From Pseudomonas anguilliseptica (GTDB lineage Bacteria; Pseudomonadota; Gammaproteobacteria; Pseudomonadales; Pseudomonadaceae), in contig NZ_JAEIOI010000004.1 of the NCBI RefSeq assembly GCF_021375795.1, forward strand, positions 1 to 64,000: a stretch of DNA of 64,000 nt, given 5' to 3'. The notes below the pieces were generated by a model. It worked only from the letters and a program-made list of their open reading frames with translations. It was not told the DNA's origin and searched no databases. Position numbers and translations under genes: made by a program. Below are positions 1 through 7,579 of this stretch, piece by piece; position 1 is the first letter of the stretch; each line of letters starts with the position of its first letter.

Positions 1-111
1 TTCGATTACATCGAGATGTTTTACAACCCCAAGCGACGACATGGTTTCGCTGAGAAGCTGTCACCGATAGAGTTCGAACGTCGTTATTTTCTGAGGCAGG
101 ATGGTCTCTAG
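1..111 (+). CDS. IS3-family transposase OrfB, C-terminal fragment
   Basis: The reading frame is open from the window edge to the TAG at 109-111 and encodes the last 36 residues of an integrase-core transposase. The visible motif YNPKRRHGFAEKLSPIEFE is the typical end of the rve domain in IS3-family OrfB proteins, which catalyse strand transfer. The rest of the element lies outside the window, so completeness cannot be judged. It lies convergent with the colS-like gene, whose stop is about 50 bp away. Confidence 0.85.
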   Translation, partial: FDYIEMFYNPKRRHGFAEKLSPIEFERRYFLRQDGL

Positions 112-130
112 AAAACCGGGGCCTATTCAC
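112..130 (+). mobile_element. Probable right end of the IS3-family element
   Basis: Just after the transposase stop the sequence AAAACCGGGGCCTATTCA ends in CA. Read on the other strand it starts TGAATAGGCCCCGG, the TG...CA style of IS3-family terminal repeats. The matching left end is outside the window, so the boundary is inferred. Confidence 0.4.
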
Positions 131-158
131 CATCCTGTTCTGCGCGCGGCCTGGATGG

Positions 159-1430
159 CTACTTATCCGTCGTCAGCACCACACGGAAACAGGTGCCGCC
201 TGCCGGCAGGTTGCTCACGGTAATGACCCAGCCCTGCCGGGTGCAGATCCGTTTGACCAGCGACAGCCCCAAGCCCAGGCCCTCGCCACGGGGCTGGATA
301 CCGCGGACAAAGGGCTGGAAGATGCTTTCATGCTGCTCAAGCGGAATCCCCGAGCCGCTGTCCTCCACACGCAACCCCGCTGGTTCGAGCACCAGGCGCA
401 CGAAGCCCTGCTCGGTGTAGTGCAAGGCATTGCGCAGCAGGTTGCTAACCACCGTGCTGAGCAGGGTCGGGTTGTATAGACCACCATCCGCGCCTTCGTT
501 GATGAACTGGAAATCCAGCCCCTTGTCCCTGAGCAGCGGCCCCCAGCGGTTGGCTTGCTCGCTGGCGATACTCGCCAGACTATTGCTGGGGGCCGGGGCA
601 CAGGCATTGGCCTTGTCACGCGCAAGTTGCAGAAAAGTCTGCACCAGCTCACGCATTTCTTCGCTGGCGCGGCTGATGCGTTGCAATTGATCGCGCTCAC
701 GTGGCCCCAGCGGGCTTTCGGCCAGCAGCTCGCAGGAGCTGGCGATCACCATTAGCGGGGTGCGCAACTCATGGCTGACATCGCTGGTAAACAACCGCTC
801 GCGCTCCAGAGACTGGCGCAGCTGGCCCAGGGTGCTGTCGAAGGCATCTGCCAGCTGCCCCACTTCATCGTCCGGATACTCCGGAGCAAGGGCCGGCGCC
901 AAGGGGTTGAGCTGGTCGCGATGGCGCACCTGACGGGCCAGGCGGGTAATCGGCTCCATGACCTTGCGCGCCATGATCACACCCAACGCCCAGGCAGCGA
1001 TCACCGTCAGCAGAAAGCCCGCCAACACCACATCGAACAGGGCCTGTTCACGCGCCTCGAACTCTTCCTGCTGCTGCACCAGCATATAGGTACGGCCATT
1101 GAGTTCATGGGTGTAGACATAGAGCGCCTGGTCGCCCTCCATGACTTCGTTGAAGCCCAACGACAGCCCGGCAAACTGCTCGGGAATAGCATAGTCGGCC
1201 AGGTCGGAGGCGAAGAAGCGCGTCGCCGAGTCCAGCCGGGGCGGTCGGCCCTGGCTGATATCGGCATGCAGCACTTCGTTCAACTCACGGCTCAGCTCCT
1301 GCGACACCAGGTGCTCTTCAATAAAGTGCACCACCGCCACGATGCTCAGGGAGAACAACCCGCTGACCAGGGTGGTCATCAGCACGAAGGCGATCAGAAT
1401 GCGCCGCGCAAAGGGTTGTTTAGAGACCAT
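159..1430 (-). CDS. colS: ColS-like sensor histidine kinase
   Basis: Membrane sensor kinase of 423 aa, partner of the adjacent response regulator. Two membrane segments (about 11-34 and 130-152) enclose a periplasmic loop of about 95 residues. A HAMP-like linker follows, then the H-box SDVSHELRTP with phospho-acceptor His220, an N-box (NLLRNALHYT) and G-boxes (DSGSGIP, GEGLGLGLSL). The loop carries HFIE (H35, E38) at the first membrane exit and EARE (E125, E128) before the second membrane segment. From memory, this matches the metal-binding residues described for the zinc/iron-responsive ColS of P. putida. The MVSKQ start was chosen because upstream in-frame codons overlap the regulator gene and give a non-membrane-like leader. 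It overlaps the regulator by 11 bp. It could be a ColS paralogue rather than the orthologue. Confidence 0.8.
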   Translation of the reverse strand: MVSKQPFARRILIAFVLMTTLVSGLFSLSIVAVVHFIEEHLVSQELSRELNEVLHADISQGRPPRLDSATRFFASDLADYAIPEQFAGLSLGFNEVMEGDQALYVYTHELNGRTYMLVQQQEEFEAREQALFDVVLAGFLLTVIAAWALGVIMARKVMEPITRLARQVRHRDQLNPLAPALAPEYPDDEVGQLADAFDSTLGQLRQSLERERLFTSDVSHELRTPLMVIASSCELLAESPLGPRERDQLQRISRASEEMRELVQTFLQLARDKANACAPAPSNSLASIASEQANRWGPLLRDKGLDFQFINEGADGGLYNPTLLSTVVSNLLRNALHYTEQGFVRLVLEPAGLRVEDSGSGIPLEQHESIFQPFVRGIQPRGEGLGLGLSLVKRICTRQGWVITVSNLPAGGTCFRVVLTTDK

Positions 1431-2103
1431 TGTCCGGCTCCGCCAGGCGGTAACCAACGCCATGCTGGGTATGCAGCAACGCCGTGGCGAATGGTTTGTC
1501 GAGCACCTGGCGCAGTTGGTGGATATGGCTGCGCAGGCTGTCGCTGTCCGGGCAGTCATCGCCCCACAGCGCCTCTTCGAGTACTTCACGGCGCACCACG
1601 GCCGGGCTTCTCTGCATCAGTACTGCCAATAGCTTGAGCGCCAGCGGGTTGAGTTTGAGCGCCTGACCGGCGCGGCTGACATGCAGGGTATCGAGGTCAT
1701 AGAGCAGGTCAGCGACTTTCAACTGACGTTTGCGACTGCCTTGACTGCGCCGCAGGATGGCCTCGATGCGCGCCACCAGTTCAGAGAGGGCAAAGGGCTT
1801 GATCAGGTAATCATCAGCGCCCACCTGCAGGCCCTGAAGGCGGTCGTCCAGCGCATCGCGGGCGGTCAGCATAAGGATCGGCACTTCGTTGTGGCCGTCT
1901 TCACGCAGGCGTTGGCAGACCTGATAGCCGTCCATGCCGGGTAGCATGATGTCGAGCACGATCAGGTCGTAATGGCCGGTGGTCGCCAGGTGCAAACCGC
2001 TCAGTCCGTCCTGCGCGCAATCGACGGTAAAGCCTTTGAGTTGCAGGTAGTCCAGCACATTGGCAAGGATGTCACGGTTGTCTTCGATGACCAGAATTCG
2101 CAT
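1420..2103 (-). CDS. colR: ColR-like response regulator (OmpR/PhoB family)
   Basis: DNA-binding response regulator of 227 aa. The receiver domain (about 1-115) has the acidic pair E7/D8, phospho-acceptor D51 in VLDIMLPGMDG, and the switch lysine in LIKPF. The C-terminal winged helix (about 125-222) ends HGVGYRLAEP, typical of OmpR/PhoB regulators. The stretch ALWGDDCPDSDSLRSHIHQL is, from memory, very close to ColR. The start at MRILVIEDN gives the normal receiver N-terminus. The gene is translationally coupled to the kinase behind it and is divergent from the sulfatase gene, which suggests it controls that neighbour. ColR in P. putida controls envelope and lipid A-type genes; here that role is inferred. 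Confidence 0.85.
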   Translation of the reverse strand: MRILVIEDNRDILANVLDYLQLKGFTVDCAQDGLSGLHLATTGHYDLIVLDIMLPGMDGYQVCQRLREDGHNEVPILMLTARDALDDRLQGLQVGADDYLIKPFALSELVARIEAILRRSQGSRKRQLKVADLLYDLDTLHVSRAGQALKLNPLALKLLAVLMQRSPAVVRREVLEEALWGDDCPDSDSLRSHIHQLRQVLDKPFATALLHTQHGVGYRLAEPDNGL

Positions 2104-2125
2104 CGTTGGCTCTCTATTTCGGGGT

Positions 2126-2141
2126 TTAACGCTTTTTTCAC
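2126..2141 (+). promoter_or_regulatory. Candidate ColR box in divergent promoter region
   Basis: The 107-bp gap between the regulator and the sulfatase gene contains TTAACGCTTTTTTCAC. The ColR consensus as I remember it is YYNASNNYTTTTCAC. The site fits at every defined position if one extra T is allowed in the T-run. A direct repeat CTCACAG (2159-2165 and 2171-2177) lies just downstream. Binding is inferred from sequence only. Confidence 0.4.
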
Positions 2142-2210
2142 AACGCGTTGACGCGCGCCTCACAGGCCCACTCACAGACTGCGGCACGTTCATCCAACAA
2201 GGATCATACG

Positions 2211-4169
2211 ATGCCTCAACTCTACTTCGCCCAGCTGCGTTATCTGTCCATCATTGTGCTCGCGTGGCTGCTGGTGTTCTTCCTGACCCGCAGCGTATTG
2301 CTGGTCAGCCACCTGGGCGATGCCCACGGCAACCTGCTGCAACTGAGTGCGGTGTATGCCATCGGCCTGGTCTACGACCTGGGCTTTCTACTCTATGCCA
2401 CTTTGCCCTTGGCGCTGTACCTGTTCCTCTGCCCGCCCAGACTTTGGCGGCAACGCTGGCACCAGCGCCTGCTGTTCGCCCTGGTGGCGTTCAGTCTGTT
2501 TGTCATGCTGTTCACTGCCGTGGCCGAATGGCTGTTCTGGGATGAGTTCGGCGTGCGCTTCAACTTCATTGCCGTGGATTACCTGGTGTATTCGGAGGAG
2601 GTGCTCAACAACATCCTTGAGTCTTACCCGATCTACCCGCTGCTGGCCCTGCTCGCCCTGCTGGCAACCGCTGCCAGCATTGCCCTGCGCAAACCCGTGC
2701 AGGCCGCACTGGATGCCCCCCTGCTGACCCCATCGCGGGCCTTTGCCAGCCTGGCCCTGGTACTGCTACTGACTGGGCTGAGCAGCCTGACCATCGGCCA
2801 GGATGCACCACGCGGCATGGGCGGCAACACCTACCAGCGCGAGCTGGCCAGCAATGGTCCGTTCCAGTTCTTCGCCGCCTTTCGCAACAATGAACTGGAC
2901 TACCAGCAGTTCTACAGCACCCTGCCCGCTGACCGCGTCGCCAGCCTGCTACGCGATGAAGTGCGCGAACCCAACGCGCGCTTTATCGGCAGCGACCCGC
3001 AGGACATTCGCCGGCTGATCGACAACCCAGGGCCGGCCAAAAAGATGAACGTGATACTAGTGACGATCGAGAGCCTGAGCGCCAAATACCTTGGCAGTTT
3101 TGGCGACACCCGCGGGCTGACTCCCAGCCTCGATGCGTTGCGCCAACACAGCTTGGCCTTCAGCAACTTCTACGCCACAGGTACGCGTACCGACCGAGGC
3201 CTGGAGGCCATCACCCTGTCGATCCCACCCACGCCGGGGCGCTCCATCGTCAAACGGATTGGCCGCGAAAGTGGTTACGCCAGCCTCGGCCAGCAGTTCA
3301 GTGCGCTCGGCTATGACAGCGTGTTTCTCTACGGTGGGCGTGGCTACTTCGACAACATGAACGCCTTCTTCGGCGGCAACGGTTACCGGACTGTCGACCA
3401 GAGCAGCGTGGCCGAAGCGGACATGGCCTTCCAGAACGCCTGGGGCATGTCCGACGAAGACCTCTACAAGCAAACGCTCAAGGTAGCCGACAGCGACCAT
3501 GCCGCCGGCAAACCGTTCTTCCTGCAACTGATGACCACCTCCAACCACCGCCCCTACACCTACCCGAATGGACGCATCGACATCCCCTCAGGCGAGGGCC
3601 GCGAGGGCGCGGTGAAATACACCGACTACGCCATTGGCCAGTTCCTCAAACAGGCCCAGGACAAGCCCTGGTTCAAACAGACTGTGTTCGTCTTCGTTGC
3701 CGACCACACCGCTGGCAGTGCCGGCCAGGAAGACCTACCCGTGGCCAACTACCACATTCCGCTGTTCATCTACGCCCCGGCTCTGCTCGAAGCGCAAACC
3801 TTCAGCGCCGTGGCCAGCCAGATTGATCTGGCCCCCACCCTGCTGGGCTTGCTCAACATTGATTACAGCTCGACCTTTTTCGGCCGCAACCTGCTGCGCA
3901 GCGACCGCGCGCCTGGCCGCGCCCTGATCGGCAACTACCAGCACCTAGGCCTGTTCGATGGACAGAACCTGGCCATCCTCAGCCCCCGCCAGGGCATGCG
4001 TCGCCACGACGATGCTCTGGGCATCAGCCGCGAGTCCACGAGCAACCGCGAAGACCCGCTGCTACAACGCGACATTGCCTATTACCAGGGCGCCAGCCAT
4101 GCCTTTGAGCAACACCTGATCACCTGGCAACCGACCATCTCCCCTGCCGAACAGTTCAGCAAACGTTAA
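2211..4169 (+). CDS. LTA-synthase/sulfatase-family inner-membrane transferase
   Basis: Membrane enzyme of 652 aa of the alkaline-phosphatase-like superfamily. Five hydrophobic segments lie in the first 200 residues. The periplasmic catalytic domain has a metal-binding Glu in VTIESLS (E287), a probable Thr nucleophile in GTRTDRGLEA (T327) and the metal-binding pair in FVADHTAG (D498, H499). Relatives move phosphoglycerol or phosphoethanolamine from phospholipids onto cell-surface glycans or lipid A; which donor and acceptor apply here cannot be read from sequence. The start codon follows a ribosome site AAGGA. It is the first gene of a rightward cluster with two phosphatases, divergent from the ColR-like regulator. 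Confidence 0.85.
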   Translation: MPQLYFAQLRYLSIIVLAWLLVFFLTRSVLLVSHLGDAHGNLLQLSAVYAIGLVYDLGFLLYATLPLALYLFLCPPRLWRQRWHQRLLFALVAFSLFVMLFTAVAEWLFWDEFGVRFNFIAVDYLVYSEEVLNNILESYPIYPLLALLALLATAASIALRKPVQAALDAPLLTPSRAFASLALVLLLTGLSSLTIGQDAPRGMGGNTYQRELASNGPFQFFAAFRNNELDYQQFYSTLPADRVASLLRDEVREPNARFIGSDPQDIRRLIDNPGPAKKMNVILVTIESLSAKYLGSFGDTRGLTPSLDALRQHSLAFSNFYATGTRTDRGLEAITLSIPPTPGRSIVKRIGRESGYASLGQQFSALGYDSVFLYGGRGYFDNMNAFFGGNGYRTVDQSSVAEADMAFQNAWGMSDEDLYKQTLKVADSDHAAGKPFFLQLMTTSNHRPYTYPNGRIDIPSGEGREGAVKYTDYAIGQFLKQAQDKPWFKQTVFVFVADHTAGSAGQEDLPVANYHIPLFIYAPALLEAQTFSAVASQIDLAPTLLGLLNIDYSSTFFGRNLLRSDRAPGRALIGNYQHLGLFDGQNLAILSPRQGMRRHDDALGISRESTSNREDPLLQRDIAYYQGASHAFEQHLITWQPTISPAEQFSKR

Positions 4170-4210
4170 GCCTGGCCGCGCACAGTAGCGACCAACAGAG
4201 GAGTGCCGTC

Positions 4211-4945
4211 ATGGCTCACAGCCACACCCGCTATTTTGATTTTCGCCTCGCCCTGGGGATTCCCCTGGCTCTGATGGCACTGCTTTTACTGATCGACCCC
4301 AGCGGCCTGGATTTCGCCCTGGCGCAGCTGTTCTACGAACCCGGCCAGGGTTTTGTCGGTCGCCACAGCTTCTGGCTGGAAGACATCCTGCATGATCGCG
4401 CCAAACAGGCGGTGATCGCGCTCGGGGTCCTGGCCATCGGCGGCTTTCTACTCAGCCTGCTGCCCAGGTGGCAGGCGTGGCGGCGACCGCTGGGCTACCT
4501 GGTGCTGGCCCTGGCATTGTCGACCAGCATCATCACACCCCTGAAGAAACTCACCGGCATGCATTGCCCCTGGAGCCTTAGCGAGTTCGGCGGCACGCAA
4601 ACCTTTAGCCCACTGCTCGGTGAGCGGGCACCTACCGACAAACCTGGGCGCTGCTGGCCAGGTGGCCATGCCGCGTCCGGCTTTGCCCTGTTCGCGCTGT
4701 TCTTCGTGCTGCGCGACCGCCGCCCCCGGCTGGCGCGCATTGCCCTGGGGTTCGCATTGGGACTGGGCACGCTGCTTTCCGCAGGGCGGATGATGCAGGG
4801 CGCACATTTTCTCTCACACAACCTGTGGACACTGCTGCTCGACTGGCTGATCTGCACCCTCTGCTACCGCTGGCTGCTCTATCGCCCGCAGCCAGCGACT
4901 ACGGCGCTGACCATCGACCACCGCCTGCACGAGGGCCAAACCTGA
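4211..4945 (+). CDS. PAP2-family membrane phosphatase
   Basis: Inner-membrane lipid phosphatase of 244 aa with several membrane segments. The three PAP2 motifs appear in variant form: KKLTGMHCPW (112-121) for motif 1, PGGHAASG (150-157) for motif 2 with H153, and SAGRMMQGAHFLSHN (190-204) for motif 3 with H199 as the nucleophile candidate. This MHCPW/PGGH subgroup is common in Proteobacteria and acts on lipid-linked phosphates at the periplasmic face. It begins 41 bp after the sulfatase gene, behind the ribosome site AGAGGAG. It shares TGATG with the next gene, so the three are probably one transcript. Confidence 0.85.
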   Translation: MAHSHTRYFDFRLALGIPLALMALLLLIDPSGLDFALAQLFYEPGQGFVGRHSFWLEDILHDRAKQAVIALGVLAIGGFLLSLLPRWQAWRRPLGYLVLALALSTSIITPLKKLTGMHCPWSLSEFGGTQTFSPLLGERAPTDKPGRCWPGGHAASGFALFALFFVLRDRRPRLARIALGFALGLGTLLSAGRMMQGAHFLSHNLWTLLLDWLICTLCYRWLLYRPQPATTALTIDHRLHEGQT

Positions 4946-5580
4946 TGCGTACCCTGCTGAGCAGCCTGCTCCTGTTGCTGTTGCTGACCACGCCACTGGC
5001 CTGGAGCAACAGTGCTCCCCACACGCGGCCGGCCGCCTGGGCGACACCACTGGACGCCCGCCTGAACCTCTATCGCATGGACCAGGGGCTTTACCGCAGC
5101 GCCCTGCCACAGGCCGACGATCAGCCGCTGTTGCAGCAGCTGGGCGTGAAGACAGTGATCAACTTCTACCAACGCAGCGATGCGCAGTGGCTGAATGCTC
5201 CCGGCATCCACCAGGTGCATCTGCCGCTGCGCACCGACCGCATTGATGATGCCGACGTGCTCGCCGTCTTGCGCAGCATCCGTCAGGCACAGGCCTACGG
5301 CCCAGTGCTGATTCACTGCAAGCACGGGCAGCACCGCACCGGTCTGATTGCCGCGCTGTACCGCGTGGTCTACCAGGGCTGGAGCAAACCTCAGGCCCTG
5401 GCGGAAATGCGCGGCGGCGGTTTTGGCGGTGAGGAGCGCCTGGCCGATGCCGAAGCCTACCTCCAGGACGTCGATATCAACGCCTTGCACCGCGCCCTGG
5501 CCAGCGGGGCCTGTAGCACCAGCCCCTGGGCACTGTGCAGCATCAGCAGCTGGCTGAATCATCAACTGGCCTGGAGGTGA
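4945..5580 (+). CDS. Exported dual-specificity/tyrosine-type phosphatase
   Basis: Cysteine-dependent phosphatase of 211 aa with an N-terminal signal peptide (hydrophobic run 4-19, cleavage after about residue 22), so it probably acts in the periplasm. The active-site loop HCKHGQHRTG (124-133) gives nucleophile C125 and phosphate-binding R131. The general acid is probably an Asp in RTDRIDDAD (97-103 region onward). The ATG overlaps the PAP2 stop (TGATG), giving translational coupling. The pairing with a sulfatase-type transferase and a PAP2 enzyme suggests lipid or glycan phosphate trimming rather than protein signalling; that is inference. Confidence 0.8.
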   Translation: MRTLLSSLLLLLLLTTPLAWSNSAPHTRPAAWATPLDARLNLYRMDQGLYRSALPQADDQPLLQQLGVKTVINFYQRSDAQWLNAPGIHQVHLPLRTDRIDDADVLAVLRSIRQAQAYGPVLIHCKHGQHRTGLIAALYRVVYQGWSKPQALAEMRGGGFGGEERLADAEAYLQDVDINALHRALASGACSTSPWALCSISSWLNHQLAWR

Positions 5581-5583
5581 ACC

Positions 5584-5961
5584 ATGCCACACGTACCCAC
5601 GCGCAGCCGTAAAGGCCTGTATTGGCTGTTGGCCGGACTGATCGCCAGCCAACTGCTGGGCTGCCATAGCACCCGCGAACAACTCACCGCAGAAGGCTAC
5701 CCGGCACCGTTTATCGACGGTTTCGAAGCCGGCTGCAGCAGCGGTCGGCAAGCGGCCGGTGCCCTGCAACCCTTTCGCAAGGATGTACCGCGCTACCTGC
5801 AGCAGCCCGACTACGCCACCGGTTGGGACGATGGTTTCCGCCAGTGCCAGGCCAGCCTGGAAAGCGACCTGCAACGCCGCTGGCATGAACAGGACGCAGA
5901 CGATGACGCCTGGCGCAACGCGGTCGATCAGGGGATGGCCAAGGCGCTGCGCGCCAAGTGA
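5584..5961 (+). CDS. Predicted lipoprotein, function unknown
   Basis: Small protein of 125 aa with a lipobox LLGC at about residues 24-27, then a hydrophilic domain with three further cysteines and the repeat-like pair FIDGFEAGCSSG and WDDGFRQCQ. It begins 3 bp after the phosphatase stop, so it belongs to the same transcript. I do not recognise a family. The context suggests an envelope accessory of the transferase/phosphatase cluster. Confidence 0.75.
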   Translation: MPHVPTRSRKGLYWLLAGLIASQLLGCHSTREQLTAEGYPAPFIDGFEAGCSSGRQAAGALQPFRKDVPRYLQQPDYATGWDDGFRQCQASLESDLQRRWHEQDADDDAWRNAVDQGMAKALRAK

Positions 5962-6035
5962 GCATGCGCTGAGCGCTATTCCACAGCATGGATTACAGCT
6001 AGGCTGAACACCCACCTCGTGCGGAGAACCTCGCC

Positions 6036-7094
6036 TTGCTGCCCCGGATGCCCACACTCTTCGCCGTCATGCTGAGTGCGCTGCTGACCGGCTGCGGCGC
6101 AGCCAAACCGCTGACACTGATGTCCACCCCGGTGATCTACTACCAGGCAGCCATCGACCCTTTCGCGCACTTGCCTGAGACGGAGCGCGTGCCGGAGGTG
6201 TCGGTGTTCTACGCCACCAACCGCGCGCCCAGTAGCAGCGGTTATGGCAATCAGGTCAGCGACCGGCTGCACCTGGGCAGCGCCAGCGTTCGCCTGGGCG
6301 GCAGCGACGACCTGTGGCCGCAATTGCGCAACGCATCGCTCAGTGAAACCCGCCCGCGTGAGCTACCGCTGAGCCTGCTGCAAGCCCGGGAAGACGCCCA
6401 CTTGCCACTGCACAGCGCTAACACTGGGACACTGCCAGCAGACGTGCAGGCGTATATGGATACGCTCAACCTGCAGCTGAGCAAGGCGCGCGACAAGGAA
6501 ATCATCCTCTACGTGCACGGGGCGAAGGTGGACTTCGCCAACGCCAACCAGCTCACCGGTGAGCTGGTGCATTTTGCCGGGCGCGACTTCGTCGGCCTGG
6601 CGTTTGCCTGGCCTTCGCACCAGAACATCCTGAGTTACCTGCTCGGCGTCGATGTCGAGCGCGCACGCCAGGCCAGCCACGCGCTCAGTCAGTTGCTGGA
6701 ACTGCTGGCCCAGCATAGCCATGCCGAGCGCATCAATCTGGTGGCCTACAGCGCAGGCGGACGCGTCACCTCGTTGGCCCTGCAGGAACTGGCAGCCCGA
6801 CACGCCGAGCTGAGCCGAACCCAGCTGCAAACGCGCTACCGCATTGGCGCGGTGGTCTTCGCCGCTGCCGATGTGCCGGAAGAACTGTTCGAGCAACGCC
6901 TGCCCGGTATCAGCAGGATCGCCGAACAGGTGATGATCACCGTCTCCGACCAGGACGATGCCCTGCAATACGCCCACCTGCTGATGCCCGGTGGCCCACG
7001 GATTGGCAGCAGTCAGGCCGAGGCCAGCCTGCATCGCTTCACCCAGCGTCAGCACCTGGACAACGTCAACCTGCTGGATGTGTCGGGCCGCTAA
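6036..7094 (+). CDS. Alpha/beta hydrolase (DUF900-type) lipoprotein, prematurely stopped
   Basis: Encodes 352 aa with a lipobox-like signal (LLTGC), the segment VFYATNRAP typical of DUF900 hydrolases, an oxyanion region IILYVHG, and the nucleophile elbow VAYSAGGR with the catalytic Ser. The start is TTG at 6036 behind GGAG; ATG at 6048 is an alternative. The frame ends at TAA (7092-7094), but the same frame continues with strongly family-like sequence to TAG at 7302-7304. A single CAA-to-TAA change would explain this. The catalytic region is intact but about 70 C-terminal residues are cut off. Confidence 0.75.
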   Translation: MLPRMPTLFAVMLSALLTGCGAAKPLTLMSTPVIYYQAAIDPFAHLPETERVPEVSVFYATNRAPSSSGYGNQVSDRLHLGSASVRLGGSDDLWPQLRNASLSETRPRELPLSLLQAREDAHLPLHSANTGTLPADVQAYMDTLNLQLSKARDKEIILYVHGAKVDFANANQLTGELVHFAGRDFVGLAFAWPSHQNILSYLLGVDVERARQASHALSQLLELLAQHSHAERINLVAYSAGGRVTSLALQELAARHAELSRTQLQTRYRIGAVVFAAADVPEELFEQRLPGISRIAEQVMITVSDQDDALQYAHLLMPGGPRIGSSQAEASLHRFTQRQHLDNVNLLDVSGR

Positions 7095-7304
7095 GCCGAG
7101 CGCGGGTTCGATATCGTCGGCCATCACTACTGGTATCGCCATCCCTGGGTCAGCAGTGATGTAATCCTGCTGCTGCGCACCAACCTCAGCCCACAGGCCC
7201 GCGCGCTATCGCCTGGTGATCATCCGGCGCTGTGGTACATGCAGCACGATTACCCGGTGGCCGTTCGCAACGTCACCCGCGAGGTGCTCAAAGGGCAGTG
7301 GTAG
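7095..7304 (+). pseudogene. Detached C-terminal part of the upstream hydrolase
   Basis: In frame with the gene before it and directly after its TAA, this stretch reads AERGFDIVGHHYWYRHPWVS and on to a TAG at 7302-7304. That is 69 codons of normal coding character, including a His-rich segment that would fit a hydrolase C-terminus. It has no start codon or ribosome site of its own. Confidence 0.7.
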
Positions 7305-7579
7305 ATCAGGCTAGAACCAGCGAGGAGAAACAGAAGGCGGCCGATGTGGAACGGAGCGGGTAGCTCCGTTCCTGCGCCGCCGGGTAGGCGAGCGCAGCGC
7401 ATCGAAATGCCAGAAGGGAAGAAACGCATCGTACCGGGCGGGTAACCCTCCGTTGCCGGGTGTACGACGGGCGCTGCAGAGCAGCATCAGGCACCTGGGC
7501 AAGGTGCCTGAGGGTGAAGCCGGTGTTGCCAACCACCCCGGCCGGCGAACCAGTCGAGGTGGGATGCTCGTAGAACCTG
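7305..7579. other. Intergenic region with two strong hairpins
   Basis: No gene seen. A 10-bp stem GGAACGGAGC/GCTCCGTTCC (7348-7357, 7363-7372) and an 8-bp stem CAGGCACC/GGTGCCTG (7488-7495, 7503-7510) are present. Neither is followed by a T-run on either strand, so they are weak terminator candidates between the convergent hydrolase and putA genes. Confidence 0.45.
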
